This document shows, one piece after another, positions 41,260 through 51,847 of a DNA stretch of 64,000 nt. Location: positions 124,001-188,000 of the forward strand of contig NW_017566993.1 of assembly GCF_001661265.1 (NCBI RefSeq), written 5' to 3'. Both the position numbers and the translations under genes were made by a program. Source of the stretch: Saitoella complicata NRRL Y-17804 (Eukaryota > Ascomycota > Saitoellomycetes > Saitoellales > Saitoellaceae). The notes below the pieces were generated by a model. It saw only the letters and a list, made by a program, of their open reading frames with translations, did no database searches and had not been told where the DNA came from. How positions within the stretch are numbered: position 1 is the first letter of the stretch; the number at the start of each line of letters is the position of its first letter.

Positions 41260-42613
41260 ATGTCAGCAAAGAGAAAGGCAGCATCTGCCATCGTGGCCTC
41301 AGTCGACGCAAAAAAGTCCAAACAGTCCTCTCTTTCCTCCTTCTTCTCCGGCGCAGCGCCGACCTCGCCTGCTAAAGTTACCGTCAGGGCGCCGACGACA
41401 GTTCCCAACTCCAACGCGCCGTTCGACAAAGATCGCTGGGTGGATTCCCTGAGTGAGAAGAATAAGGAGCTGCTAGAACTCGAGATCAAGACCCTTCACG
41501 ACTCATGGTTCAGTGCGCTGCACGGTGAATTCACGAAACCGTACTTCTTGAAGTTGAAGGAGTTTTTGAAGCAAGAAAGGGGGAAGAGGAAATGGATCTT
41601 TCCGCCAGGTAACGGGATGCGTTGGTTCCTCTTGAAGACAGAACTGATATCCGGTCACAGAGGAGGATGTATACTCATGGGCACGCCACACACCGTTGGA
41701 TAAAGTGAAGGTAGTGATCCTCGGACAAGGTACATTACTACCACTCCTCTCACCGTGCAACAATGACTAACATAACGCGAAAGATCCATACCATGGCCAA
41801 GGACAAGCACACGGTCTCTGCTTCTCCGTCCGCCCACCGATCAATGCACCACCATCCCTCAAGAACATTTACACCGCACTAAAGAACGACTACCCAGACT
41901 TCACTAAACCTCGCGATGGACTCCTCACACCATGGGCAGATCGCGGTGTCCTACTTATCAATACATGTCTTACGGTCGAGGCACATAAGGCAAACTCGCA
42001 CGCAAAGAAGGGATGGGAGGAGTTTACGGCGAAAGTCCTGAGAACCGTCGCGGAGCAGAGATCGGATGGTGTCGTATTCCTGGCATGGGGAAGTCCAGCG
42101 CAGAAGAACATTGATGCGTCTGTGCCAAATAAGAGTCGACACCTCATCCTGAAGAGTGTGCATCCAAGTCCGTTGTCCGCACATCGTGGCTTCATGACCT
42201 GTGGTCACTTCAAGCAGGCAAATGCGTGGCTCAAGGAGAGGTATGGGAGTGGAGGGGTGGTTGAGTGGGATTGTCTGGCGGAGGAGAAACGGCAGAATGG
42301 GTTACCTGTGGCGACTGAGGAGGAGGTTGTAGTGGAAAAGTTTGATGCCAATCACCTTCCGGGATTGATCATCACGAAGACGGATGACACACAGAGACAG
42401 GCGGAGAGGGCGGATGCGAAAGTTCAGGTGGAGGATATCGACACATCTGAGCCAGTGGAGCGTGTCGGAAGAGATGTCATTGACGATCCTGTCAACGGAC
42501 CGCCTGGCGCCTCAGATAAGAAACATGCGGAGGTTATCTTCGGAGAGTCGACTGGCGAATATGCACGGGAGCAGGGAACTTCAGGGCATCAAGAAAAGCA
42601 AAATGAGATATAA
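41260..42613 (+). CDS. UNG1: Uracil-DNA glycosylase with N-terminal PCNA-binding motif
   Basis: Three exons (41260-41608, 41661-41729, 41784-42613) with introns of 52 and 54 bp encode 415 residues. The enzyme removes uracil from DNA as the first step of base excision repair. The N-terminus MSAKRKAASAIV, then KKSKQSSLSSFFSG, contains a PIP box (QSSLSSFF) as in nuclear UNG2. The catalytic fold has [20 protein letters not shown] (Asp about 140, split by intron 2), LLTPWADRGVLLINTCLTV, VFLAWGSPAQK and the Leu loop HPSPLSAHRGF (His about 266). After the fold ends (about residue 300) a roughly 110-residue acidic tail continues to the stop; most UNG proteins stop soon after the fold. Mitochondrial targeting is not evident in this start. 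Confidence 0.93.
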
Positions 42614-42721
42614 CTTGATGATATAATAAGTCCAGAGGTACGATGAGCAAACGATGCGCCAATAACAAATATCAATAACCTACACCCCCCCTCACCTCGA
42701 AGCTCCCCGCGACGATCTTCT

Positions 42722-45391
42722 CTAGAAAATGACCAAATCCTTTTCGACGTTCCAGCCCAGCTTGCTGGCAGATGTCCTAACAGTCTCCTGCATACCACCA
42801 GGACCACAAAGCAACATCACACACTCGTTCTCGTTTGCCTCACAAAGCTGCTCCTTCATGATATCCATATCAATACGTCCACGTCCGTGTTTCCAGTCCT
42901 CGGAAGGCTTGGAGAGGGTATGGTGGATCTTGACACGGTTCTTGACACCATGCTCCTCCACCCACTGATCGAGGATTTCACGGCAGAGAATGTCTTCCTC
43001 GGTCCTGTTGGAGTAGATGACGTGACAAATCGTTTCGTCATAGCGATCCTCAAGGACTGCACGCAAAACCTGGAAAATGGGAGTGATACCAGATCCACCA
43101 GCCAACATCGCGAACGACTTGACCTGACGCTCAACTCCACGCCAGCGTAAACGACCCTTACCAAGGTACTCGAATGAACCAAGGGGACCTTTGCAGTCAA
43201 CCGTATCCCCGATCTTCATGTCCTCGAACAGTGTAGTCATCCTTCCTCCCTCCATATTGTCGGTAGCCATGTAGACCTTGACCAACAACTCAAACTTCCC
43301 CTTCATGTTCGGGTCGGAGACCGGGGTGTAGGCACGCACCACCTTCTCGCCCGACGCCGTCTCGAGACGAACGAAGAGGTGTTGGCCGATGGGGAGACCG
43401 AGGGTTTGTTCGGGGTGTTCGAGTTCGAAGGTGAAAACGCGGGAGTCTGAGGATACTTCCGTGCGTGAGACGAGTTTGGATTTCAACCACTGCTTAGGAT
43501 GGAGGAAGTGCGCCCTCGGCACAGCGGTGGGGGCCGGCTCCCCGACCTTCTGGGGTGATCCATCATCGTCGCGGGAAACCAGTGTTCCGATATGGTAATC
43601 CACTAGCATCTTCTTCGCACTCTCCGAATGAATCGCCATAAAATCATCCGTAGCATCGGCACCCGAAGCCAAAATGATGGATTCCGCACCACCAGGATGT
43701 TCCTTCAAGAATCCCGTACCATCATAAACCTCGTTTTGCACGACAAACCACGCATTCTTCTCATTCGCCTCGACCTCCTCCATCGTGATCTCCCGCTTCA
43801 CCTCGGGGTTGATCATCACGATCTCCTCCTTCTTAATCGGAATCCTCTGCTTTGGCTTGTCAGACAGCGTCTCATCGACCTCACCCCAATTCGGATCCTG
43901 CAAGTCCCCTCCCGCATTTTTCACACGCTCCATCCAGCCACCCGGAGCCAGCGCCGGCTGCGTCGGATGCTCAAACCTAATCCCCCCCTCACACTTCCTC
44001 ACCGCAACCCTAAACCAACAATTATTCATCATACTCATCACACTCCAATACATATCCCTCTGCTGCACATTCATACTCTCATCCATCGCTCTCACCAAGA
44101 TCTCGCCCCTGTCCGCGATGGAAGCGAGTTCGTTGATGGAGACGTCGCATTCCCAGAAACACCATGACCAGCAACGGTCGTCGTCGAGGGTGATTCTGCC
44201 GCCGTAGAGTTCTTGGCCGTTGAATTCGCGGTACTCGTCTTCGAAGTAGCGGATTTCGGAGAGGCGCCACGTACGACCTTTATCGAGTGAAACCTCGACA
44301 CGGGTGATTCGACGGCCGCCACCGTTGTAGGCGTATCCTTTTACGGTGTACACAGAGTTAATCTGCGCATCGAGATCGGAGACGGGGAGGATTTCGTCGT
44401 GTTGGGGGTAGCAAATCGCGGATTGTACGTTGAGGTCATAGATTGCGTACCGTTCGTCCTGCCACCACTTTTTGTCGTTCTTGGCCATTTCGGGGGTGAC
44501 GATGGTGGGGAGGACACGGTTATCGTAGATGTGGTAATAGTTGTCGGAGGGCTCGGCGGTGAGGACGATACGCTTCAACCACTTGACAGAGCGACCTCCA
44601 ATGACACCAGGAATAACTACACGAATCGGCTTCCCGTGATCCTCACGCAACTTCTCGCCGTTCATCTTGTGTGCGAGCATGATACACCGACTCGGATTTT
44701 TAACCCAGCTCAACTTGACACTCGTCCCGTAATGTCCCTGAGGAAGATTATCGATTCCTTCCATGCAAACGTACTTCGCCTCTTTCTTGGGTTTAGCGAG
44801 TTTGATGGCTTCCCAAAGGAGACAGCCGGTGAAGAGGGAGGTGGAGACGCCGGCGGCACCCCAGTTGAAGCCAGAGCCTTTGCGGACCATGTTTTGTTCT
44901 TTGCGGCGGTTACCGGCGCAGACGAGGGTGATTGGCATTGTAATTTGGGGGAGTTGCTCGGTGATTTGTTCGAGGGGGAGCATGATGGGGTTTTCAACCA
45001 AACTATACTCTGTTCAGTATATTCGCTGACATTAGTTGACTATGAGAACATACCCTTCGATCGAGACCATCCAGCCTTCGGGCTCGAGATCCTTTGGTAC
45101 ACCTCCATGGTTACGGACATAAAACAATTCCGGCGGCGTCAAGAACCCAGCATCGTACAGCGACGTCAACGGAGCCTCGACATTGAAGGGATGGGTTCCC
45201 GTGAGACGAATCAAGCGAGGGTCTCGAGGAACATGCGAGTCTGGAGTAGATTTATCGATATCTAAAGTCTCTGTGGGAATGACGGTTGGAGGAGCGAGAA
45301 GGTAGTCTGGGAGTTGAGGTTCGGCGCTGTCGGAGGATGGTGGTGATGGGGGGAGGACAACGTCCTTTACTGCTGAGAGAATTGCTGCCAT
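42722..45391 (-). CDS. niaD: Nitrate reductase (NADPH type)
   Basis: Two exons (45054-45391, 42722-45002) across a 51-bp intron (donor GTATGT, acceptor TATAG) encode 872 residues, normal for fungal enzymes. Splicing restores GWMVSIEG joined to LVENPIMLPLEQI. The molybdopterin domain carries the ligand Cys (about 141) in TLVCAGNRRKEQN, then GFNWGAAGVSTS and the dimerisation region. Cytochrome b5 heme ligands are in EHPGGAE (His about 548) and MAIHSESA. The C-terminal FAD/NAD(P)H reductase has YTPVSDPNMKG, GPLGSFEYLG, AGGSGITPIFQVLRAVL and LLCGPGGMQ. It reduces nitrate to nitrite in the cytosol. It heads a cluster with the NRT2 transporter and nitrite reductase and is transcribed in the same direction as the transporter. 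Nitrogen control by GATA sites upstream is likely. Confidence 0.97.
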
Positions 45392-46156
45392 CTTTCTTTT
45401 TTCCTCGATGTTACTGTGTATGGAGAGAGAGGACGAGCTGTTGGACAGGCAATATATCAGAACTAACAGAACTACTTGGTGCCTATCTACCCGCTATCCT
45501 GCAATGACTTGCGAGGCTGATCAGATCAGATGCGGGGCGACTGCTGGGGCGAAGTCACCTCTATCACTGACACGCACCGTGAATGCATCCTTATCAATTG
45601 GCGGTGGACACGCCTGGATTTCGGACGCTGTTGTTATCTGGGGGTTGGATTGAAGATTTTGGCGGTTGCCTATCTCACGCGCGGGAATGCAGGTCTCGCT
45701 CGACACTCAGGACGGACGCTAAGGAGTGCTGATAGGGAATATGAACACCTTCGAACATGGAAGTAATTCCGCGGCGATCCTTTGTCATATCAATGGCTTT
45801 CTCTTTGGAAGTGGGTCTGGGTCTGCCTAGCAATTCGTGTGGACGGGCGGTGCAATCGCAAACATGAGAGGTCGGAGGCAGTCGTCGAGTGGGACGAATA
45901 ACAACGGAGGCCTTGCGTGGAAGGAATTGCACAGAGTTCATGGCCATTGAAATCAAGTTGAGGAGAAGAGAAGTTAAGTAGTAAAGGGTATATTGAATAA
46001 CTAAACGAATCCTTGCCAAAACATCAAGGGCGTACTCCATATCTTTTCGTCCAATTGTTAAAGGGATACTCGAACCAGCGGTAAACACGAAGCGACAAAC
46101 GAAACGAAGCGAAACCAAGAAAAACTATCCTAACCTTATCCCTCGAACGTATTCAT
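45392..46156. promoter_or_regulatory. Nitrate reductase promoter and NRT2 3' flank, with GATA motifs
   Basis: A 765-bp region between the NRT2 stop and the nitrate reductase start. GATA-type cores include TTATCA (45591-45596) and TTATCT (45634-45639), within 250 bp of the start codon, where AreA/Nit2 factors act in other fungi. A minus-strand open frame (45675-46118, 147 codons) lies here but has no family likeness or codon evidence I can point to. Confidence 0.6.
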
Positions 46157-47683
46157 CTACGGACGTCCGTGCTTTCCGGGCACAGGCACCCAACAGACAA
46201 GAACGTGAATAGCAACGATAACGAAGCCAATAATGTAAAGCGACTTGAAGTAGTTCGTACCCTCGTACCTGAACACGAGGTTGAAGATGACACCTCCAAG
46301 GTTACCGAACGAACCCACAATACCGGTAACAACACCATTGTGCTTCGGGTTCAGGTGCGGCACAAGGGCAAAATTCGCACCGTTACCAGCCTCCATGAAG
46401 ATCGCAAGACCAACCAAGGCTCCGATGAGGTGGTGAACAGGCAAGTTCGGGCAGAACCCAATCCAGACAAAGAAGATACCCTCCATGACACCCAAGAACA
46501 TCAACCACCACTTCTTGTAGGCAACGTTCGTACGAGCATAAATCAAATCAGCGAAATACCCACCCAAAGGACGCGTGATGATATTGAGCAAACCAAACAT
46601 GGCAGCCCAGTTACCAGCGAGCTGTTGAGACCAGATTTGACCATCGATACGCTTGGCTTGGGTTTGGTAGAGTGCGGAGATGACACCCTCGATTGCGAGT
46701 TCGGCGCCGAAGGTACAGATGTAGGGGAGGGCGACGAGCATAGTTTGCAACGAGTACGCAGCTTGCCAGGCAGTCTGGGCTGTAGGGGGTTCGATGATGG
46801 ATGAGTCCGCTTCCTCGATGACGGCGGAAGTCTGAGCGGGATCGTGGATCTTCTTCTCGTCCATGACGCGCGGGGTAGCGGTCCCGGACGTAGGACCAGC
46901 GTAGTCGTTGAAGTTTGCAAGAGGGACATCGGTCACCTTGCCCTCGTTCTCATAAATCTGTCTCATATTCTCTTGACGAATCGCGCGGTCCGCCCACTTC
47001 CCATTCGGTGTGTCCTTTCCGAAAACCAAGATCATGGCGGCGGTACAGACGATGATGATGAGCGGACACGCAGGGAACGCGATACGCCAGGCCATGTGGT
47101 GGGAGTATCCCATGCTAACGAATCCGTTGACAACGGCGGGCATGACGAAGAACGTGACACCTCCACCAGCGTTACCCCATCCAGCGGCGAGAGCGTTCGC
47201 GCGTCCAACGACGGATTTGTCGAAAAAGGCGGTTGTCCAGACTTGACAGGGGACGAAAGTTCCGCCGAGGATACCGATGAAGAAACGGAGGACGATGAGA
47301 CCGTTTGCGTTGGTGACGAGAGGCGCGAAAGCGGTGGGGATGGCTCCGGCGAGGAGACACCCGGCCATTGTCCAACGAGGTCCAAAGCGATCCGTCAACG
47401 GACCGACGATGACACGAACGAGGAGGGTGGAGGCGAGAGCGGCGATATTGGAGTTTGCGACATCGGCGGTAGTGAGATTCAGATCCGCCTTGAGCGAATC
47501 ATGAACCAACGGCGCAAACGCGAACCAAGACAAGAAAGCGACGAAGAAACCAAGCCAGGCGAAGTGGAATGTTCGGCCGTATTTGTTGAGGGGGTTGAGG
47601 ACGGGAATGGAGAGGGCTTTGCCTGTGATGGGGTCGACCTCTGGCGCCCTGTAGAGTTTCTGGAAGAAAGTTGGTTGAGACAT
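46157..47683 (-). CDS. nrtA: High-affinity nitrate/nitrite transporter, NRT2/NNP family (MFS)
   Basis: An intronless CDS of 508 residues, the usual fungal size. Twelve membrane segments are expected: the first is FAWLGFFVAFLSWFAFAPL. Family signatures are GPLTDRFGPRWTMAGCL (MFS loop 2-3), the nitrate signature ALAAGWGNAGGGVTFFVMP in helix 5, and the second, partly matching one in GGYFADLIYAR and MEAGNGANFALVPHL. A long central cytosolic loop (about residues 230-300) is typical of the fungal members such as CrnA/NrtA. It imports nitrate with protons at the plasma membrane. It shares a 615-bp divergent promoter with nitrite reductase and precedes nitrate reductase on the same strand. Confidence 0.96.
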   Translation of the reverse strand: MSQPTFFQKLYRAPEVDPITGKALSIPVLNPLNKYGRTFHFAWLGFFVAFLSWFAFAPLVHDSLKADLNLTTADVANSNIAALASTLLVRVIVGPLTDRFGPRWTMAGCLLAGAIPTAFAPLVTNANGLIVLRFFIGILGGTFVPCQVWTTAFFDKSVVGRANALAAGWGNAGGGVTFFVMPAVVNGFVSMGYSHHMAWRIAFPACPLIIIVCTAAMILVFGKDTPNGKWADRAIRQENMRQIYENEGKVTDVPLANFNDYAGPTSGTATPRVMDEKKIHDPAQTSAVIEEADSSIIEPPTAQTAWQAAYSLQTMLVALPYICTFGAELAIEGVISALYQTQAKRIDGQIWSQQLAGNWAAMFGLLNIITRPLGGYFADLIYARTNVAYKKWWLMFLGVMEGIFFVWIGFCPNLPVHHLIGALVGLAIFMEAGNGANFALVPHLNPKHNGVVTGIVGSFGNLGGVIFNLVFRYEGTNYFKSLYIIGFVIVAIHVLVCWVPVPGKHGRP

Positions 47684-48298
47684 GGTGATGATCTTCCTCG
47701 AGGGGGATGGGAGAGTGGCATCTTATAGCAAATGGATTCAAGATGACCAACTCCAACGGAGCAACGACCACGTTATCTAATCTCTAACCCACCTTTCCTA
47801 CACCTTGAGCCGCACTCCGCAAGCCTCTACTGTTCTCTGGAGTGCTGGAGATAAGCTCTCGTCTAAGGATTTGCGTGGGACTTCGCCTCTGCACGATGCA
47901 AGATGGGGATCGCCTCACGTGATTCACGCTTATCGCAGCACAACATCGTCGAGAGCTTATCGCTCGAATTCTCCGAAGTTACGTACATTGATCAACGCGC
48001 GCTCGATAAGCAACGTCCCTCAATGTCCGTACCGCTCCGTTGCAGGACCCCATGGGAGATAGTCATCGAGATAGTTATCGAGACCTCACCAGCCAATGGA
48101 GCCTCGCCTGATTAGGGGTAATGGAGAGGGGGAGATAACTATCTCCCATGGGGTCATGCGAGGTTTCTTGTGATAGCTCTCATAAATCTTGGAATGGCCC
48201 ACTTTTGTAGGATATCATTCGCAAGTACACGTATATAACCTCTTGAAAGGGCAGCTCGACAATCGATTCCACAAAGATCAGAAGCACAACGGATCACA
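47684..48298. promoter_or_regulatory. Divergent NRT2/nitrite reductase promoter with clustered GATA sites
   Basis: A 615-bp region between divergent starts. GATAAG cores occur at 47850-47855 and 48005-48010 (+) and as CTTATC at 47929-47934 and 47956-47961. TTATCT lies at 47773-47778. A TCACGTGA palindrome (bHLH/Cbf1 type) is at 47915-47922. A near-palindrome GGAGATAACTATCTCC at 48131-48146 puts two GATA cores head to head. CTCCGAAG (47971-47978) differs by one base from the NirA site CTCCGHGG. The pattern fits AreA/Nit2 nitrogen control. Confidence 0.75.
48046..48155. repeat. Perfect 18-bp inverted repeat upstream of nitrite reductase
   Basis: GACCCCATGGGAGATAGT (48046-48063) and its exact reverse complement ACTATCTCCCATGGGGTC (48138-48155) are separated by 74 bp. 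Each arm contains CCCATGGG, itself palindromic, next to a GATA core. The inner edge of the right-hand arm stands about 145 bp before the nitrite reductase ATG. Confidence 0.93.
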
Positions 48299-51200
48299 AT
48301 GGCTCCAGGGCTCCACGCTGAGACCACCGAGATCGGCAGCGTCTCCGCACGTAAGAAGGTCGTCGTTGTAGGCCTCGGCATGGTCGGCGTTGCCTTTATC
48401 GAAAAACTCCTCAAATCGGACGCAAAACGCAACGAATACGAAATCTGCGTCTTCGGCGAGGAAAACCATGTCGCATACAACCGCGTTGGGCTCACGTCCT
48501 TCTTTGCCCATAGGAGTATCCCCTCTATGTATCTCCAGCCGGAAGAATGGTATGCGTCACATGAGGAGGGTGCTTTGGCGTATAGGATCAACACCAAGAT
48601 TACGTCGATTGACACGGCGAGGAAGAAGGTGTTTACGCAGAATGGGGAAGAGTGTGCCTACGATATATTGGTGTTGGCTACGGGATCAGACGCATTACTG
48701 CCGCGTCACACGCCTGGACATGATGCGAAGGGTGTCTTCGTGTACCGTACCATCGAGGATCTGGAAAAGTTGATCGACTACTCCGCCAAGGTCTCGCTAC
48801 CGGAAGGCATCGACAAGCGTGCCGCAGTCGTCGGTGGAGGTCTCTTGGGTCTCGAAGCAGCCCACGCCGTCCAGGACTTGGACTCCTTCCCCCGTGTCGC
48901 CATCATCGAACGCAACCGCTGGGTCCTCTCCCGCCAACTTGACATGGACGGAGGCAATATGGTCGTCGAGAAAGTCCGCGACATGGGCGTGGACGTTATG
49001 CTCTCTAAACGCGTAGGCGCCATCGAGAAAGACGAGAACAACGTCATGACCGCCGTTGTCTTTGAGGATGGCGAGAGGATGGATTGCCAGATGATTTGTT
49101 TTGCTATTGGGATTAAGGCACGGGATGAGCTGGCTCATTCTGCCGGGATTAAGTGTCATGATCGTGGAGGTATCCTCATCAATGATGCGCTGGAGACGAG
49201 TGCGAAGGATGTTTACGCTATTGGTGAGTGTGCTTCGTTCGAAAACGCTACCTACGGTCTTATCGCACCCGGAATTGAGATGGCCGATGTGCTTGCGTTC
49301 AACTTGACGCAGGCTAAGCTTCATGCGCCGAGGAAGTTCAAGACTCCGGATCTTTCGACAAAGTTGAAGTTGATGGGTGTCGACGTCGCTTCCTTCGGTG
49401 ACTTCTTTGCTGACCGCGACGGTCCCAAGAACGTCCCCAAACGCGCCGGTGCCGGAAAGGAAAAGAAGCCTGGCGTGAAATCATTGACGTATAAGGATCC
49501 TTTCTCATCCGTGTACAAGAAGTACATCTTCACCGATGACGGAAAATACTTGTTGGGTGGTATGATGATCGGTGATACGAGTGACTACATCAAAGTCGTC
49601 TCTCTCGTCAAGGCTGGTAAGCCTTTGGAGATTGGTCCTCACGAGCTCATTGTCGGCGCGAACAAGGGTGGCGAGGAGGATGGCGAGGATCTCCCCGACG
49701 ATGCACAAATCTGTTCATGTCACAATGTGACAAAGGGCATGGTCGCCGAATCCGTCCGTTCTGGCGAATGTGACTCCATCGGAAAGGTCAAGTCTTGCAC
49801 CAAGGCTGGTACTGGATGCGGTGGTTGTATGCCCCTCGTCCAGAACATCTTCAATGCTGAGATGAAGAAGATGGGTAACGAGGTTTCTAACCACGTGTGT
49901 CCTCACTTTCCATACTCCCGCGCGGACTTGTTCAACATTGTCCGTGTGAAGCAGTTGAAGACGTTCGGTGACGTGATGGAGAAGTACGGTAACAAGCCTG
50001 ATGCGCTTGGGTGTGAGGTTTGTAAGCCTGTTATTGCGTCCATCTTCTCGACGGTTTTCAACCCGTTGGTTTGTGATGCGCCTGTTGCGGGGTTGCAAGA
50101 GACGAACGACAAGTACCTCGGTAACATCCAGCGTAACGGAACGTATTCCATCATTCCCCGTGTCTCTGCCGGAGAAATCACACCCGCAAAGCTCGTCGCG
50201 ATGGGTCAAGTAGCCGAAAAGTACGATCTCTACACCAAGATTACCGGTGGACAACGTATCGACATGTTCGGTGCCAAGAAACAGGACCTTCCCGATATCT
50301 GGGAAGAGTTGGTCAAGGCTGGTTTCGAGACCGGACACGGATACGGAAAGTCCCTCCGTACTGTCAAATCCTGCGTGGGAACCACCTGGTGCCGTTACGG
50401 TATCGCAGATTCCGTTGGAATGGCCGTGCGTCTCGAGGAACGCTACAAATCCATCCGTGCACCGCACAAAATCAAGGGTGGTGTCTCTGGCTGTGTTCGT
50501 GAATGCGCTGAAGCTCAAAACAAGGATTTCGGACTCATTGCCACGGAGAAGGGATTCAACCTTTATGTTGCGGGTAATGGTGGAGCGAAGCCTAAGCATT
50601 CGGAGTTGTTGAAGGCTGATGTGCCACCCGATGAGATCGTGCAGTTGTTGGATAGGTATTTGATGTTCTACATGAGGACTGCGGACAGGTTGCAGCGTAC
50701 GGCTCGTTGGCTTGAGGGGTTGCCGGGTGGGATCAAATACCTGCGTGAAGTCATCCTCGACGACAAGCTTGGCATCTGTGAGGACCTCGAGAAGCAAATG
50801 GAGGAGCTCGTTGGTACTTTCTTCTGTGAGTGGACGGAGGTTGTCAATGACCCCGAGCGCCGCAAGCACTTCAAGCAGTTTGCGAACACGGATGAGAAAG
50901 TTGAGAACATGGAGAAGATCACGGATCGTGGACAGACGCGTCCGACGAATTGGACGAAGGATATGTCTGTTACGTATCCTTTCCGCGAACACAAGTGGTC
51001 TAAGCTGGACTGGGAGCCTATCCTCAAGACGGATGAGGTCTTGGCTGTCAGGACTGGTGCTGGTGTCGCTGTTAAGCGTGGTGACACTCAACTCGCTGTC
51101 TTCTCTGTCCCCGGAAAGGGATTCTATGCTTCGCAGTCTATGTGTCCTCACAAGCGTGCGTTCGTCTTGCAAGACGGTATCCTCGGTGACACCCCCGAAG

Positions 51201-51556
51201 GCGACATCTTCGTATCTTGTCCTATGCACAAGCGTAATTACGATATCTCTTGTCATGAGGACAAGGGTGGATCCTGCTCCAATGACTCTTCCATGTCTAT
51301 TGCTACTTTCGAGATCGAGTCTCGCGATGATGGCATGTTGTGGATGAAGTTGCCTCCTGTGATGGAGATGGACGAGGTTTTGGGTACGAAGAAGTGGATC
51401 ATGAAGGCAGATGATTCGGCTCCTTACTTTGACAAGGTTGATGAGAAGATTGGACATGACCGCAAGACGGGTTTGAACACCAAGAAGATCATCAGGCCTG
51501 ACAACCAGAAGAAGAACGGTGATGCTGCCGCGGCCAAGCATCCTCTTGATTGGTGA
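48299..51556 (+). CDS. niiA: Assimilatory nitrite reductase (NAD(P)H, siroheme)
   Basis: An intronless CDS of 1085 residues. Order: FAD/NAD binding (VVVVGLGMVGVAFIEKL, later VVGGGLLGLEAAHAV); a BFD-like [2Fe-2S] site ICSCHNVTKGMV with GTGCGGCMPLV (about residues 470-515). The paired nitrite/sulfite reductase ferredoxin-like repeats follow. The siroheme/[4Fe-4S] ligands lie in SCVGTTWCRYG (about 691) and GGVSGCVRECAEAQ. A C-terminal Rieske-like [2Fe-2S] domain has MCPHKRAF (about 949) and CPMHKRNYD. The enzyme reduces nitrite to ammonium with six electrons. All cofactor Cys are present, so it looks functional. It diverges from NRT2 over a GATA-rich promoter. Confidence 0.97.
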   Translation: MAPGLHAETTEIGSVSARKKVVVVGLGMVGVAFIEKLLKSDAKRNEYEICVFGEENHVAYNRVGLTSFFAHRSIPSMYLQPEEWYASHEEGALAYRINTKITSIDTARKKVFTQNGEECAYDILVLATGSDALLPRHTPGHDAKGVFVYRTIEDLEKLIDYSAKVSLPEGIDKRAAVVGGGLLGLEAAHAVQDLDSFPRVAIIERNRWVLSRQLDMDGGNMVVEKVRDMGVDVMLSKRVGAIEKDENNVMTAVVFEDGERMDCQMICFAIGIKARDELAHSAGIKCHDRGGILINDALETSAKDVYAIGECASFENATYGLIAPGIEMADVLAFNLTQAKLHAPRKFKTPDLSTKLKLMGVDVASFGDFFADRDGPKNVPKRAGAGKEKKPGVKSLTYKDPFSSVYKKYIFTDDGKYLLGGMMIGDTSDYIKVVSLVKAGKPLEIGPHELIVGANKGGEEDGEDLPDDAQICSCHNVTKGMVAESVRSGECDSIGKVKSCTKAGTGCGGCMPLVQNIFNAEMKKMGNEVSNHVCPHFPYSRADLFNIVRVKQLKTFGDVMEKYGNKPDALGCEVCKPVIASIFSTVFNPLVCDAPVAGLQETNDKYLGNIQRNGTYSIIPRVSAGEITPAKLVAMGQVAEKYDLYTKITGGQRIDMFGAKKQDLPDIWEELVKAGFETGHGYGKSLRTVKSCVGTTWCRYGIADSVGMAVRLEERYKSIRAPHKIKGGVSGCVRECAEAQNKDFGLIATEKGFNLYVAGNGGAKPKHSELLKADVPPDEIVQLLDRYLMFYMRTADRLQRTARWLEGLPGGIKYLREVILDDKLGICEDLEKQMEELVGTFFCEWTEVVNDPERRKHFKQFANTDEKVENMEKITDRGQTRPTNWTKDMSVTYPFREHKWSKLDWEPILKTDEVLAVRTGAGVAVKRGDTQLAVFSVPGKGFYASQSMCPHKRAFVLQDGILGDTPEGDIFVSCPMHKRNYDISCHEDKGGSCSNDSSMSIATFEIESRDDGMLWMKLPPVMEMDEVLGTKKWIMKADDSAPYFDKVDEKIGHDRKTGLNTKKIIRPDNQKKNGDAAAAKHPLDW

Positions 51557-51847
51557 GCACGGGAAGAGGACGGCGGTGAGGAGGGGTGTATGTTAGGTTC
51601 CGGAGTATACCTTATCCATTCTCTTAGCATATTATTACACGGCGTACGGTATTAGGGGTATTGAATTGACATATTTTCTTACGTTCTTCTGAGGTGTCGC
51701 CGCGGTCTCGGCAACGGCGGAACTTCTCTGCAGGTTGGCGCCAAGATGCATGCAGCCCCGTGCCAAGAACTCACCGCCAAGCGATCAAAGAAATCCTGAT
51801 ATAAGGTATCGGATCCCCGTAACAACAGCATACAACAGCATACAACC

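Noticed and set aside
45675-46118. 147-codon minus-strand open frame in the nitrate reductase promoter
   Set aside because: It does not overlap another gene, but has no domain, no splice support and no likeness I can state; kept as intergenic.
47971-47978. Candidate NirA binding site CTCCGAAG
   Set aside because: One mismatch to CTCCGHGG at an important G; not enough to annotate.
49715-51541. 608-codon open frame on the minus strand
   Set aside because: It lies entirely opposite nitrite reductase, whose motifs are clear; it is an antisense shadow with no family likeness.
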